NCBI RefSeq assembly: GCF_018394335.1
Contig: NZ_CP074572.1
Span: 2,914,001-2,978,000 of the forward strand
Direction: 5' to 3'
Source: Shewanella dokdonensis
GTDB taxonomy: Bacteria; Pseudomonadota; Gammaproteobacteria; Enterobacterales; Shewanellaceae
Length of the DNA: 64,000 nucleotides
Below are positions 39,267 to 50,177 of this stretch, piece by piece; within the stretch, counting starts at the first letter, position 1; each line of letters begins with the position of its first letter. The notes under the pieces were generated by a model. The model saw nothing but the letters and a program-made list of their open reading frames with translations. It ran no database searches and was not told the origin of the DNA. Position numbers and translations under genes: made by a program.

Positions 39267-41534
39267 ATGACATTACATAATCTGGGGTTTCCCCGTATCG
39301 GCCGTCGCCGCGAATTGAAATTTGCCCTGGAGCAGTATTGGCGTGGTGAACTGACGCAGCCGCAGTTACTGGCTCAGGCCGCCGAGCTGCGGCGCACTCA
39401 CTGGCAGTGGCAGGCAGATGCCGGAATTGATTTGTTGCCAGTGGGCGACTTTGCTTATTACGACCAGGTGCTGACGTTAAGTGCAACCTTAGGCGTGATC
39501 CCGCCGCGGCATCAGCAAGGCGCCATCGATTTGGATACTTTGTTCCGTGTGGCACGAGGCCGTGCGCCAAGTGGTCAGCCTGCTGCCGCTGCGGAAATGA
39601 CGAAATACTTCAATACTAATTACCATTATTTGGTGCCGGAATTGAGCAGTGAACAGCAGTTCAGCATCAGTTGGCCACAATTGTTTGATGAAGTGAAAGA
39701 AGCTCAGGCGCTGGGGCATCGGGTAAAACCCGTGCTGCTTGGGCCAATCACTTTTCTGCACTTAGCCAAAACCGTAGGAAATGCGTTTGATAAGCTACAA
39801 CTGTTGCCGCAGTTACTGCAGGCTTATCAACAGTTACTGGCGCAGTTTGCTGAACTGGGTGTTGAGTGGGTGCAACTGGATGAACCAGCCTTGGCTCTGG
39901 CGTTAGCGCCTGATTGGCAACAGGCCTATGCAACCGCCTATGCCACGCTGCAAGCCGCTCCGGTGAAACTATTATTGGCGAGCTACTATGGCAGTGTGGC
40001 ACATCATCAATCACTGATCTCGGCATTACCGGTTGCGGGCTTGCACTTGGATCTGGTGACAGCACCTGAGCAATTGCCGCTGTTTGTTGCTGCGTTACGG
40101 GACGAGCAGGTGTTGTCGGCCGGGGTGATCAATGGCCGTAATGTCTGGGCGGCAGAGCTGGATCTGCTGGCACAAACGTTAGCACCCTATGCCCAGCAAT
40201 TAGGCGAGCGCTTGTGGTTAGCACCGTCTTGCTCTTTGCTGCATAGCCCGGTGGACTTAGCGCTGGAAACCGAGCTAGCACCTGAATTGAAATCCCGTTT
40301 GGCGTTTGCGCGGCAGAAGCTGGCGGAGCTACAGCAGTTGCAACTGTTGCTGCAACATCCAACCAGTGCCGATGCACTTGCGATTGCCACCCGTTGCCAG
40401 CAGCGGCGAGCACAGCAGGCAGCCGCGGCAGATATTAAGGTGGCCGCACGAGTGGCGGCACTGAATGACGCTGACTTTAAACGGCACAGTGAGTTCCCTC
40501 AGCGGCAGGTGCAACAGCAGGCTAAGTTCCGCTTGCCTTTATTGCCAACCACTACTATCGGTTCTTTCCCTCAGACCGCGGCGATTCGGCAGTTGCGTAA
40601 CCGTTGGCGCAGTGGTGAGCTGGCCGCAGCAGAATACACTCGTTTACTGCAACAGATCACCCGCGACACCATTGAGCGCCAACTGAAACTGGGGCTGGAT
40701 GTGCTGGTGCATGGGGAAGCCGAGCGCAACGATATGGTGGAATACTTTGGCGAACAGCTCAATGGCGTTGGGTTTACCCGCTTTGGCTGGGTGCAAAGTT
40801 ACGGTTCGCGTTGTGTTAAACCGCCATTGATCTATGGGGATGTCAGCCGGCCACAACCGATGACCTTGGCATGGGCCGAGTATGCGCAAAGTCTCACCGA
40901 TAAACCGGTTAAAGGCATGCTGACCGGGCCTGTCACGATTCTGCATTGGTCGTTTGTGCGGGAAGACTTACCCAGAGAAACCATTGCCTATCAACTAGGG
41001 TTGGCTATCCGCGATGAAGTGGCCGATTTGCAACAGGCGGGCATTACTATTATCCAGATTGATGAACCCGCGTTCCGTGAAGGTTTGCCGCTGCAACAGT
41101 GTGATTGGCAAGAGTATTTACGTTGGGCGGTAGCGGCGTTTCGGCTCAGCGCCTCGGTGGCTAAGGATGACACCCAGATCCACACCCATATGTGCTACAG
41201 CGAGTTCAACGACACCATTGAAGCCATTGCGGCGATGGATGCTGATGTGATCACCATCGAGACATCTCGCTCCCATATGGAGCTGCTGGACGTATTCGAG
41301 GCATTTGAATATCCCAACGAAATCGGCCCTGGGGTTTATGATATTCATTCCCCGAACATTCCAACGGTGGCTGAGATGGTGGCACTGATGCAGCAAGCGG
41401 CCAAGCGGATCCCCGTGCGGCAGTTATGGGTGAACCCAGATTGTGGTCTCAAAACCCGCAGTTGGGATGAAGTAGAACCCGCGTTGCAGAATATGGTGGC
41501 CGCCGCCAGAGAACTCAGACGGCAATTGGGTTAA
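39267..41534 (+). CDS. metE: Cobalamin-independent methionine synthase MetE
   Basis: 755 residues, intact. The N-terminal lobe starts [20 protein letters not shown]. The C-terminal catalytic barrel has [43 protein letters not shown], the zinc ligands in HTHMCYSEF, and the final Cys ligand in NPDCGLKTR. It transfers methyl from methyltetrahydropteroyl-triglutamate to homocysteine. Regulation by MetR and MetJ is indicated by the divergent metR and the tandem MetJ boxes. Confidence 0.97.
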   Translation: MTLHNLGFPRIGRRRELKFALEQYWRGELTQPQLLAQAAELRRTHWQWQADAGIDLLPVGDFAYYDQVLTLSATLGVIPPRHQQGAIDLDTLFRVARGRAPSGQPAAAAEMTKYFNTNYHYLVPELSSEQQFSISWPQLFDEVKEAQALGHRVKPVLLGPITFLHLAKTVGNAFDKLQLLPQLLQAYQQLLAQFAELGVEWVQLDEPALALALAPDWQQAYATAYATLQAAPVKLLLASYYGSVAHHQSLISALPVAGLHLDLVTAPEQLPLFVAALRDEQVLSAGVINGRNVWAAELDLLAQTLAPYAQQLGERLWLAPSCSLLHSPVDLALETELAPELKSRLAFARQKLAELQQLQLLLQHPTSADALAIATRCQQRRAQQAAAADIKVAARVAALNDADFKRHSEFPQRQVQQQAKFRLPLLPTTTIGSFPQTAAIRQLRNRWRSGELAAAEYTRLLQQITRDTIERQLKLGLDVLVHGEAERNDMVEYFGEQLNGVGFTRFGWVQSYGSRCVKPPLIYGDVSRPQPMTLAWAEYAQSLTDKPVKGMLTGPVTILHWSFVREDLPRETIAYQLGLAIRDEVADLQQAGITIIQIDEPAFREGLPLQQCDWQEYLRWAVAAFRLSASVAKDDTQIHTHMCYSEFNDTIEAIAAMDADVITIETSRSHMELLDVFEAFEYPNEIGPGVYDIHSPNIPTVAEMVALMQQAAKRIPVRQLWVNPDCGLKTRSWDEVEPALQNMVAAARELRRQLG

Positions 41535-41557
41535 CAAATGTTTTGTCGATGGCCGGT

Positions 41558-41883
41558 TTAGGTCATCGACAAGCCCAGCAGGATCAAGCCGATAGTCCCA
41601 AGGATGGTGAAACTGGAAAAAATCGTGCCCAGAATCGGAAATACTTTCTGGCGATCGTTCTGAAACAAACCGGCAATCCCCAGCCCTAAGGCTACCAGTG
41701 ACAACAACACTAGACCGATAATGGCAAAGCCGATGGCCATGGCGGCACGGCTGTCTTCATTCAGCCCTCCGGGGTTGTATTAGCCAGATTCCCGGCAATC
41801 ACCAGCGTGACAAAAATTAAGATGGCTGCCACCAAACTGACGATGAAAGAACTTATCCCTAAACCAGAGTGTTGTCGAGTCAT
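41558..41883 (-). CDS. Small membrane protein, frame broken once
   Basis: About 108 residues. The N-terminal part from 41883 (MTRQHSGLGISSFIVSLVAA, one membrane segment) and the C-terminal part (AIGFAIIGLVLLSLVALGLG, two segments) are in different frames. One added G near 41768 joins them through NTTPGGLNEDSRAAMAIG. It resembles small DUF4190-like membrane proteins; the function is unknown. Confidence 0.55.
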
Positions 41884-42011
41884 GCCTGTTCCCTGCATTT
41901 CATATTTATCCTATTGAGAAATATACAAAAGGCTAACCACCGCTGTCACGGTTTTTTTGTGGCTATACTCAAGTCAGGCCATTGCTAGCGGCTTACGTTC
42001 AGGAGGATGTT

Positions 42012-42224
42012 ATGAGTCATGTTTACAAGATTATTGAACTCACGGGCACGTCACCTATCAGCTCTGATGAGGCTGTTAAAAATGCGATAGCGGCAGCGGC
42101 TCAATCGCTGCACAACCTGCGTTGGTTTGAAGTGACTGAAACCCGAGGACATCTGGAAGCCGGCGTGATTGCACACTGGCAGGTGACCATAAAGATTGGC
42201 TTTACTCTGGATGCTGATGACTAA
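42012..42224 (+). CDS. Dodecin
   Basis: 70 residues after an AGGAGG site. The dodecin fold is seen in [20 protein letters not shown], then [29 protein letters not shown]. Dodecins form hollow 12-mers that bind flavin or CoA and buffer free flavin; the conserved Trp and Gln near residues 35–57 stack on the ligand. It ends ten bases before the convergent queG stop. Confidence 0.93.
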   Translation: MSHVYKIIELTGTSPISSDEAVKNAIAAAAQSLHNLRWFEVTETRGHLEAGVIAHWQVTIKIGFTLDADD

Positions 42225-42233
42225 CCCCTTGGC

Positions 42234-43396
42234 TCAAGCGTCTCGTGGCAACCCTTTGCGAACAGTGCGTATCAAGCGCTGAGTTTTGCGTTGCTGCGTG
42301 GTGTCTGTGGCGTTTACCCCTTGCTGTTGCTGCAACGCCCAGAGCAGGTGTTCTGCCAGCAGTTCGCTCGCCCCTTGCAAGCGCTGTTGCAACCCCTGAA
42401 TAATCTGCTCACTGGCCGGGGCATTGCCCAGTGCCACCGCAATATTGCGCTGCCAACGCTCATAACCGATACGGCGGATAGCGCTGCCTTCAGTATTTTT
42501 CAGAAAAGTCGCTTCATCCCAACCCAGTAACGTCAGTAATTGTGGTTGCTGTAGCGGCGTGCGCGTATAAAAATCGGTTTCTTGGGTCAGCTGGGCTTGG
42601 CGATTTACCGGACACACTAACTGACAATCGTCACAGCCATAGATACGGTTGCCCAGCAACGGGCGCAGTTCTTCGGGGATCGCGCCTGCCAGTTCAATGG
42701 TCAGGTAGGAAATACAGCGGCGCGCATCTACCGTATAAGGGGCAACGATGGCTCCGGTTGGGCAACTGGTCATACAGGCAACACAACTGCCACAGCCTTC
42801 TGCCAGCGGAATATCTACCGGCAAGGGCAGGTTGATGAGCAGCTCTCCCAGAAAAACCAACTGCCAGCTTCATGACTCAGTAATAGCGAATGTTTGCCGG
42901 TCCAACCAATACCGGCTTTGGCTGCCAGTGGCCGTTCTAATATTGGCGCAGAATCCACAAAAGGCCGAAAACCACAGTCGCCAAGATTGGCTGCTGTCAG
43001 CGCTTCATCAATCCGTTCTCCAAGTTTTTTCAAGCGGTTGCGCAATAATTTATGGTAGTCGCGTCCACCTGCGTAGCGCGAGATATAGGCCATTTCTGGA
43101 TTGCTCAGGTTACTGGCAAACCCGGCCTCTGGCGGCAGGTAATCCATACGTACTGAGATCACTCTGACAGTACCGGGATGCAGTTCCTCTGGCCTTGCCC
43201 GCATCATGCCATGTTGCTCCATATACTGCATTTCACCGTGAAATCCGGCAGCTAGCCACTGTTGTAGTTTGGGCTCTTCGGCGCTTAAATCGATATCACA
43301 GATCCCCACTTTGGCAAAACCCAGCTGTTGGCCCCAGGTTTTGATATCCCGGGCCAGCTGATTTAACCAGTGAGGATCTATAGCGGTGGCAGACAT
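42234..43396 (-). CDS. queG: Epoxyqueuosine reductase QueG, frame broken once
   Basis: About 387 residues when the A5 run at 42852–42856 is read as A6 (FFLGELLINLPL). N-terminal B12-binding and catalytic part includes ISRYAGGRDYHKLLRNRLKKL and FVDSAPILERPLAAKAGIGW. The C-terminal ferredoxin-like part has two [4Fe-4S] sets: CGSCVACMTSCPTGAIV and CDDCQLVCPVN. It performs the last step of queuosine synthesis in tRNA, using cobalamin. That makes it one more B12 consumer in this window. Confidence 0.93.
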
Positions 43397-43528
43397 GGTA
43401 TTTGGACAGCGATAAAAGACTGAGCATGATCATACCAATACTCGCAGTGACTGCCTAATCGGCAACGCTGCTTTGTCTGATACTTGAGTGCTATACTGCC
43501 GCCCATTTTCTGGTTTTCGGAGTTTTTT

Positions 43529-43954
43529 ATGAGTCAAGTCGATACCGCGTATCGTGAACAGGCCCACACCGCCGCCATCAATATCTGCGCTGCTGTACTA
43601 CCAATGGATAAGTTACCCGCAGGATTGAAAGACGCCTATGACAGTCTGTTTGAAGAACTACTGGTAGATAAGGATGCCCAGTTTGCTGAGGCTTGGGTAA
43701 ATCTGCCAGCGAGTGCCAGCAAACTGCTACCCAAATCTTGTTTCCACGGCTTTTATATCGCGGCTGCCTGGCTACAACTGAGCATGATTGGACAGCGGCT
43801 AGCCGAGCAGGCCGAAGGTGAACGAAGCATTGATGAGCAAGAATACGCAGGAGTTTATGCACGGATTGCCAAAGAAGCACTGCGGGAAAGCGTGCGCAAA
43901 CTTAAAAAGCGCGAACCGACAGACGCTTACTCAATAGCATGCGACAAGTGGTAG
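43529..43954 (+). CDS. DUF3069-like protein
   Basis: 141 residues, start at ATG 43529. Mostly helical, with FAEAWVNLPASASKLLPKS and YAGVYARIAKEALRESVRKLKKR. Similar proteins occur in Shewanella and Vibrio with no known function (from memory). Followed by a strong terminator. Confidence 0.65.
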   Translation: MSQVDTAYREQAHTAAINICAAVLPMDKLPAGLKDAYDSLFEELLVDKDAQFAEAWVNLPASASKLLPKSCFHGFYIAAAWLQLSMIGQRLAEQAEGERSIDEQEYAGVYARIAKEALRESVRKLKKREPTDAYSIACDKW

Positions 43955-43971
43955 GTTTGCCGCAGTAATAA

Positions 43972-44003
43972 CAAGCCCCATCAATGACGGGGCTTGATTT
44001 TAT
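43972..44003 (+). terminator. Intrinsic terminator between the DUF3069-like gene and exeM
   Basis: CAAGCCCC at 43972–43979 pairs with GGGGCTTG at 43989–43996, followed by ATTTTATT. It lies between convergent genes and may serve both. Confidence 0.8.
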
Positions 44004-44026
44004 TATGCACTATCGCTGGTTTAGAT

Positions 44027-46451
44027 TCAGAATCTATGACCGCGTTGCTGATGGCCTTTGCCTTTCCCTTTCAAATGACCATAACCATAGCCGTGACCAT
44101 GGTGATTACCACGCAGGTAATGACCTACACCGTGGAGTTTATGTAGCGCCAGTTCCAGCACCACAGGATCATGATCAGAGGAACGGAACAGGCTGTCATC
44201 GGCGTAGCTGTTATCATATTCCAATGATGAGGTTTCATCGGCATTGATGTGCCATTCAGTTACTGCAACCACGGCACAGGCTAGTTCATCGTTGGCAAGG
44301 GCATGATCCAGTTGACCGCTTAACCCGTCATACACATAACTGTAGCTATCGCTGTTGCCCACAATATCGTTCACGCGTTCAAAACCAGCATTTCCCAGTG
44401 TCAGGATCGGGTCTTCCTTAGCGTAAGCGTTAAAGTCACCCATCAATAGCACTGGTTGATCAGCGTAGTTATCGGACACCCATTGGGCAATGGCTGTTGC
44501 CGCACGATTACGCGTGCCGTTACAGGCACCGGAGCCGCCAAGACTATTGTCATCATCACCAGCACCACAGCTACCGCCTTTAGATCGCAGGTGGTTAATT
44601 ACTGTGGTCAAGATGGCCTTTTCATTGTTGAGCTTGAAGGTCTGTCCCAGCGTAGGGCGCATTTTGTCACTGTTAAACAGCGGTACACCGTTTTCGTCCA
44701 CTATTGAGTTGGTTTTATCCAGATATTTAGCCGCACCGATAGGCGTGACCACATCAGGGCGATAGATAAAGGCACTGGTAATCACATCGGTACCTAGCTG
44801 ATCAACCCCGGATTGATGTATGCCCAATGCTGACCACTGGCTTCTGATAACGCTTCGGTCAGTTCGGCAATAGCAGATTGTGCACCATAGCCATCATTTT
44901 CGATTTCTAGCAGGCCGATGACATCGGCTTGCATATTGCTGAGTGCGGCGACAATTTTAGCTTTCTGTTTCAGGAAATCTTCATAGGTGGATGCGCCGCG
45001 CGAGGTTGGAAACCCGGCGCCTGCTCCATCACCGTTAAAGAAGTTCAATACGTTAAACGAGGCAACCCGTATATTGCCTTCATTCAGCAGTTCGGGGTAA
45101 TCGCTGCGAGGGTTAACACTGCTATCAAATGTTACTGGTGTAATCGGTGAGACATGATACTGGTTGAACGAGTAATACAGTGGCCCGGTGATGTTGCTGA
45201 CGGTGTCGCCAACTCGTAATGAGTTATTGGCAGAGAAACCAGGGTATGGATAAGGCGGTGTTGTGCCATTGATTTTGCCTGATACCCCTTCATCCAACAC
45301 AATTGCATTACGGCGGTTTTCATCGTAAATTGCGGCAGCAGCCTCACCGGATTCGGCAACCTGAGTCGGAGTCATCCGCCGACCGTTGCTTAATGTCATC
45401 TCGCCATAGTTAGCCAGATCATCAACATCATTAATGGTGAGATTGTCAAAATGCACCAGCATGCCTTCCAGTGCTTCTAGGGTCGATAAGTCACTGACAG
45501 GCAGTGTAACGTTCACCGCCGCAGGCAAACTCCCAACACCACATTGTTTCCAGTCCGGGTTGGTCAGCTGGGTATTATCGTAATACTCGGCGGCGATACC
45601 GCTGACTACATATGTATCGCCTACGGTAACGTTATCTAGTGTTTTTGCCCCCGCATAGATAAAAATACCATCCGAGGTTGTGTCATCCGCATCCCCAGCA
45701 TCCTGCACATAAAATCCACTCAAGCCTGGGAATACCGCAGTTACCACTCCCCCAATCTCTACTTGCTGCCCGGCTAGCGGTGTGGCTAAGCCATTACCTT
45801 GCACACTGCCAATGGCAAGCGTGGCATCATCACAGCTGAGTTCCGTGATGGGGGATTATCACCCCCGTCGTCGCCATTACTGCCATCATCAGCACCATAG
45901 ATACCAAGATCGGAAAAATCATCCAGCGAGTAGTCGGTCCATTGGGCACCTGGGTCGAACACATCGGTTGGATCTATGTCTGTAACTGTGGCTGACCGGC
46001 GCAGATCCATATTCTGGGTGCTTACTGTACCGCTGCCGTTGCTCCAGTAATCACTGCTGCCAATCTGCCCGATACTATCAAGAATGCTGTCACCGTTTTT
46101 CAGAACTACTGCGTCATTACCATTAAAGCTGAGTGACCCAGAAGTTTTATCCGCAGTATCGGCAAATGATGCAGATGAATGGGCAATAACATAGGTTTTC
46201 CCGGCGGCGAGCGTACCACTTAATTTGATGGTGGCACCCGCCGATGTATTACCGTTGAAATAGATTTCAATACGGTAGTTATCCAGTATCAGATTGCTGT
46301 CGGTATTGTTATAAAGTTCTAGCGCCTTGTTATTACTGGCACCTTCGAGATATTCGGAAATAAACAGCGTGGGGACTTCTGCGTGTGCCGTTACGGTATA
46401 AAGACTGACCAACGACCAGACAATGGCCGAAATTGAGGGGTTGAGTTTCAT
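44027..46451 (-). CDS. exeM: ExeM-type extracellular nuclease, frame broken twice
   Basis: About 808 residues when C4 at 44806–44809 and G5 at 45850–45854 are each extended by one base. A signal peptide ending AHA is followed by a lamin-tail-like domain (FISEYLEGASNNKALELYNN), an OB-like region (GGVVTAVFPGLSGFYVQDAG) and an endonuclease/exonuclease/phosphatase domain with VASFNVLNFFNGDG, LLEIENDGYG, LLMGDFNAYAKED and RSSDHDPVVLEL. The tail is His/Gly/Lys-rich. Secreted nucleases of this kind in Shewanella degrade extracellular DNA and affect biofilms. Confidence 0.9.
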
Positions 46452-46836
46452 CCTTGCTCCTTATTTGATTTTGCTTATTAAGCAACCAAGCATGTTATGG
46501 ATGGTAAATGACTCTAGCAAGGATATGTTGTGAAAATATTGCAAAATTATTTACATATAAACTAACCAATAATTAAATGGCTAAAAGAGATTGTTCTTAT
46601 TTATTTTTAATAAAAACAATATTTTAAGTAAATTAAATAATAGCTTATCTATATTTAAAACAATAACTATGAAGCGGCTAAATGTTAAAATTAATATAAC
46701 AGTTTGAAAGCGTTGATTTTACTTCCTGCAACTATAGTTCTAAGTAACAGGTAATTAATTTAGCGGTGTTGTGAAAATAAAAAGGCAGAACATCGGTCAA
46801 AAGTGACGGATGTTCTGCCCTTACAATAACGCGGGA
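46452..46836. other. AT-rich intergenic with terminator
   Basis: About 385 bases, strongly AT-rich, holding the exeM promoter and the maeA terminator. No ORF is supported. Confidence 0.5.
46784..46819 (-). terminator. Terminator after maeA
   Basis: GGCAGAACATC and GATGTTCTGCC form an 11-base stem; on the minus strand it is followed by TTTTTATTTT. Fits the end of maeA. Confidence 0.85.
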
Positions 46837-48525
46837 TCAGAATGAGGTGCGATGGTAGCGACGATATTCTGGCCGCCAGAAGTTATTGTCGATGGATTGC
46901 AACAATAACTCATCGGTGGTTGGCAAGGCATAACCTTGTTCTATAGCGGTTTTACCAACGATAAAGGCGATATGCTTACTGACTTTATGAATATCTTCCA
47001 GCCGTGGCAACAGTGAGCCTTCGCCATTAATGGCCAGTGGTGAACATGCCGCCAGTGCTCGGCTGGATGCCATCAACATCTCATTAGTGACTCTTCTGGC
47101 ACCCGTTGCCAACACCCCTAGGCCAATACCGGGGAAAATATAGCTGTTGTTACACTGGGCAATTTCATAGGTTTGGCCGTCAATTACCACTGGTTCAAAC
47201 GGGCTGCCAGTGGCAACCAATGCCTGGCCCGAAGTCCAATGCAGAATATCTTTTGGTGTTGCTTCAACCCGGCTGGTGGGGTTGGACAGCGGGAAGATAA
47301 TCGGCCGCGCGCAGTGGCTGTGCATGGCGCGAATAATTTCTTCGGTGAACAACCCTGGCGCACCGGATACCCCAATCAGCACGGTCGGTTTGGCATTGTT
47401 AACCACATCCAGCAAGGAGATGTTGTCACAGAAATTCTGCCAGTGTTCAATGTCATCCCGTTTCTGTGCCAGTTTTTGCTGGAACGACAACAGGTTTGGC
47501 ATGTTATCCTGCAACAGACCCCAACGATCCACCATAAATACCTGCTGCCGCGCTTGTTCATCGCTGATGCCTTCCGACACCATCTGCGCCACAATCGCTT
47601 CGGCAATACCGCAACCCGCACTGCCTGCACCTAAGAAGGCAATGCGTTGTTCGCTGAGTTTACTGTGGGCGGCTTTACAAGCGGCCAGCAGGGAACCCAC
47701 TGTCACGGCGGCGGTGCCCTGAATATCATCGTTGAAACAGCAGTACTTATCCTTGTAGCGCTCCAGAATTGGCATTGCGTTTTTCTGGGCAAAATCCTCA
47801 AACTGGATCAAGGTGTCAGGCCAACGGCGGTGAATGGCCTGCATAACGGCTTCAACAAATTCGTAGTATTCGTCGCCACCAATACGTTTATGGCGCCAAC
47901 CCATATACATTGGGTCTTCCAGCAGATGTGGATTGTCTGTACCCACATCCAGTGTAATTGGCAAGGTATAAGCCGGGCTGATACCGCCACAACTGGTATA
48001 CAGCGACAATTTACCGATAGGTATCCCCATGCCACCAATCCCTTGGTCCCCAAGACCCAGGATCCGTTCGCCATCGGTCATTACAATTACTTTTACCTTA
48101 TGGCGGGTGGAATTGTTGAGGATATCGTCGATACGATCTTTATAAGGATAAGACAGGAACAACCCACGGTTGCGGCGCCAGTTCTTAGAAAAGCGTTCAC
48201 AAGCCAGCCCCACCGTTGGTGTGTAGATCACCGGCATCATTTCACTGATGTGGTTCTGTACCAGACGATAGAACAGGGTTTCGTTGGTATCCTGAATATT
48301 GCGCAGATAAATGTGCTTATCCAGATCGTTATTGAAACTGCGGAATTGGTCGTAGGCACGAGATGCCTGTTCCTCAATGGTTTCAATGTAGTAGGGCAGC
48401 AATCCATCCAGATTGAAGAACATCCGTTCCTCTTCGGTGAAAGCGCTGCCCTTGTTAATGAGTGGAGCTTCAAGAAGTGCAGGACCCGCAAATGGCAAAT
48501 ACAGCGGGCGTTTTTTATCGTCCAT
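46837..48525 (-). CDS. maeA: NAD-dependent malic enzyme MaeA
   Basis: 562 residues from [15 protein letters not shown], matching the family start and preceded by GAAGG; the frame stays open 55 codons further upstream. Seen are [14 protein letters not shown], the catalytic region [31 protein letters not shown], the metal-binding FEDFA and FNDDIQGTA, and the NAD fold [15 protein letters not shown]. It decarboxylates malate to pyruvate. Intact. Confidence 0.95.
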   Translation of the reverse strand: MDDKKRPLYLPFAGPALLEAPLINKGSAFTEEERMFFNLDGLLPYYIETIEEQASRAYDQFRSFNNDLDKHIYLRNIQDTNETLFYRLVQNHISEMMPVIYTPTVGLACERFSKNWRRNRGLFLSYPYKDRIDDILNNSTRHKVKVIVMTDGERILGLGDQGIGGMGIPIGKLSLYTSCGGISPAYTLPITLDVGTDNPHLLEDPMYMGWRHKRIGGDEYYEFVEAVMQAIHRRWPDTLIQFEDFAQKNAMPILERYKDKYCCFNDDIQGTAAVTVGSLLAACKAAHSKLSEQRIAFLGAGSAGCGIAEAIVAQMVSEGISDEQARQQVFMVDRWGLLQDNMPNLLSFQQKLAQKRDDIEHWQNFCDNISLLDVVNNAKPTVLIGVSGAPGLFTEEIIRAMHSHCARPIIFPLSNPTSRVEATPKDILHWTSGQALVATGSPFEPVVIDGQTYEIAQCNNSYIFPGIGLGVLATGARRVTNEMLMASSRALAACSPLAINGEGSLLPRLEDIHKVSKHIAFIVGKTAIEQGYALPTTDELLLQSIDNNFWRPEYRRYHRTSF

Positions 48526-49062
48526 AGCGAACCTTCGATTGGCGTCTTGTTTGATTAGCTGGAATTCTGTGATCCAGGTCGCCATAGAGTAGCACGAAAT
48601 GTGACCTTTGTTAGGTTTTAGTGTGGGTGCTGGTGAGTTTTTAGTTTCAAAACTAGGCAGTTGGCTTTGCTGGTCGTATGACCAACTCATAAAACTTTCA
48701 GATAGTGGCAGCGCCGTCTTGGAATGTGCCGTGTTTAGCCTGCTGTGTTATGGCAGTATGCAGGCATTTGGGCACCATAGTCTGTCAGTGGTTAAGCATC
48801 TGTATCAATGATTAACGTGCCCTCAATTCACGGCGGCCCCCGAATTTTATCAATGTCGCTTTTTGCCCATATTTCTACCTCTAATGTCGTTTTTCATGCG
48901 GAGCATAAACCTTGCCTTTAAGTTATTACCCTATTGTGTTCAAAGAGATAAACGCATAAATTGGTCAATAACTCATCATGAAAAACGACAAAATGTCGTG
49001 ATAAATTCCGACATTTTGTCGTCTAATACTGTTAGGTCTTTTCACAAGTAAAGGAGTATTAC
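48526..49062. other. AT-rich intergenic between maeA and the accessory patch
   Basis: About 540 bases with no supported gene; the left half is the maeA promoter region. The right half has the paired dyads at 48985–49021. Confidence 0.5.
48985..49021. promoter_or_regulatory. Two CGACA-N3-TGTCG dyads, possible operators
   Basis: ACGACAAAATGTCGT at 48985–48999 and CGACATTTTGTCG at 49009–49021 are two dyads with the same CGACA/TGTCG half-sites. Their centres are about 23 bases apart, close to two helical turns. They are about 40 bases upstream of the GTG at 49063, where a repressor pair could act. No regulator gene is adjacent. Confidence 0.45.
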
Positions 49063-49446
49063 GTGAGTTCGGAATTTAAAAATCAATTTTGCTATGTTTC
49101 TACGCCAGAGCATCAGAGTACTTTTTACGGTAAGTATATTTATATATACACAGATAAAGGTCAGCTTTCACTCACAGATGATGGTTTAAAATTTGTAGGC
49201 TCAAAATCTAATTATTCAATTAACTATAATGAAATAAAAAACATTGAGATGTCTAACTACTCACGCATAGCTAAACCTTTTAAGTTGAATTTTATTAAAA
49301 TTGTTTACACGATAGACTCAATTGAGCATACAGTTTTACTTACACCAACTAGTTCGGGGTTTACTCCTGTTAATAAAACTAATCAATTGGTAAATGATTG
49401 TCTATCCAAATTATTAGAAATTAATCGTAAAATACAAAATACCTAA
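49063..49446 (+). CDS. Unknown protein, possible PH-like domain
   Basis: 127 residues, GTG start with AAAGGAG. AT-rich and beta-strand rich (YIYIYTDKGQLSLTDDGLKF, then NYSINYNEIKNIEM), resembling short PH-like or GRAM domains in spacing. I recognise no family. It is probably the first gene of the cassette-like patch, and the dyads just upstream suggest dedicated regulation. Confidence 0.55.
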   Translation: MSSEFKNQFCYVSTPEHQSTFYGKYIYIYTDKGQLSLTDDGLKFVGSKSNYSINYNEIKNIEMSNYSRIAKPFKLNFIKIVYTIDSIEHTVLLTPTSSGFTPVNKTNQLVNDCLSKLLEINRKIQNT

Positions 49447-49540
49447 TAAATCCATCATAAAGGGACGCAAAAAAGCTTGGCTGCGCTCCTTCGTCGCTAA
49501 TTATAGCCAAGCTTTTTCGCGCCTCATATGGCGGCGTTGA
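49443..49540 (+). repeat. attC-like inverted repeat A
   Basis: GGACGCAAAAAAGCTTGGCT at 49463–49482 is complementary, with one bulge, to AGCCAAGCTTTTTCGCGCC at 49505–49523. GGCGGCGTTG follows, with a GTT core at 49536–49538. Long imperfect hairpins ending in GCGTT right after a gene stop are typical of integron recombination sites. The left core is poor. Confidence 0.4.
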
Positions 49541-49749
49541 TATGATTCCCTTAGTCAATAGGCACATAGCTTTCTTGTCCAGAAGCCTTGTCTGGCCAGA
49601 AAGAACCTGAATGAGTGATCTTTGGCAAATCAGTTTCGGCGGTTGACCTTGCTCTCTTCATTGCCAATAAAAGTCGCGGGTTTGGTTATCCGCATGACTT
49701 GTTTACGCCGTTGGAGCCTTGCCTCTGTCTAGGGACGCGAGTTGATATC
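49541..49749. other. Non-coding segment between two attC-like sites
   Basis: About 210 bases without a supported ORF. It includes a hairpin: CTTTCTTGTCCAG at 49570–49582 against CTGGCCAGAAAG at 49592–49603 (two paired blocks, CTTTCT/AGAAAG and CCAG/CTGG). It could be a cassette carrying only a promoter or RNA. Confidence 0.35.
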
Positions 49750-49835
49750 GCTTAACGCCGTCGAGGGTTGCTCAAGTACTCTCCGACAGACAGCCTAAGC
49801 TGCGCTTGGTGCAGCCCCTTAGGAAAGCGTTAACT
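49750..49835 (+). repeat. attC-like site B, before the toxin–antitoxin pair
   Basis: It starts with GCTTAAC at 49750–49756, an exact RYYYAAC core, and ends in GCGTTAACT with a GTT core at 49829–49831. Internal arms CCTAAG and CTTAGG fold back. The GCCCCTTAGG block before GCGTTA resembles the right end of Vibrio cholerae repeats (from memory). Best attC candidate here. Confidence 0.55.
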
Positions 49836-49862
49836 GCGGTAGCGTTCATATGTCCAGTTATC

Positions 49863-49909
49863 TGTACATGTTTAGATGGAACCTATATACTTGTTCTGTT
49901 AATTGTACA
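49863..49909 (+). promoter_or_regulatory. TGTACA operators of the yefM-type gene
   Basis: TGTACA occurs at 49863–49868 and 49904–49909, both within ACATGT-containing dyads just before yefM. Known YefM–YoeB autoregulation uses palindromes with a TGTACA core, so this fits well. Confidence 0.7.
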
Positions 49910-49922
49910 TGTGGAGGTTATT

Positions 49923-50177
49923 ATGAGAATCGTATCTTTTACTGAAGCTCGTAATAGTTTGAAAAGTGTCTTAGATGGTGTGGTTAATGATGTCGACACA
50001 ACAGTTATTACCCGCCGAGATGCTGAAGATGCTGTAGTTATGTCCTTAGATTATTACAACAGCCTAATGGAAACTGTTCATTTGTTGCGTTCTCCAGCCA
50101 ATGCCGAGCATTTGAATCGTTCAATTGCCCAATACAAAGCTGGTCAAACAACACTACGGGACTTGATTGATGAATAG
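49923..50177 (+). CDS. yefM: YefM-type antitoxin
   Basis: 84 residues after GGAGG. The Phd/YefM fold is seen in MRIVSFTEARNSLKSVLDGV, then TTVITRRDAEDAVVMSLDYYNSLMET. The C-terminal tail should wrap the toxin. It binds its own operator (TGTACA repeats) and the YoeB toxin. It overlaps the toxin start by eight bases (ATGAATAG). Type II pairs of this type are frequent integron cassettes that stabilise arrays. Confidence 0.92.
   Translation: MRIVSFTEARNSLKSVLDGVVNDVDTTVITRRDAEDAVVMSLDYYNSLMETVHLLRSPANAEHLNRSIAQYKAGQTTLRDLIDE

Noticed and set aside
47647..48558. 303-codon open frame on the plus strand
   Set aside because: Antisense shadow of maeA, which matches its family across the full length.
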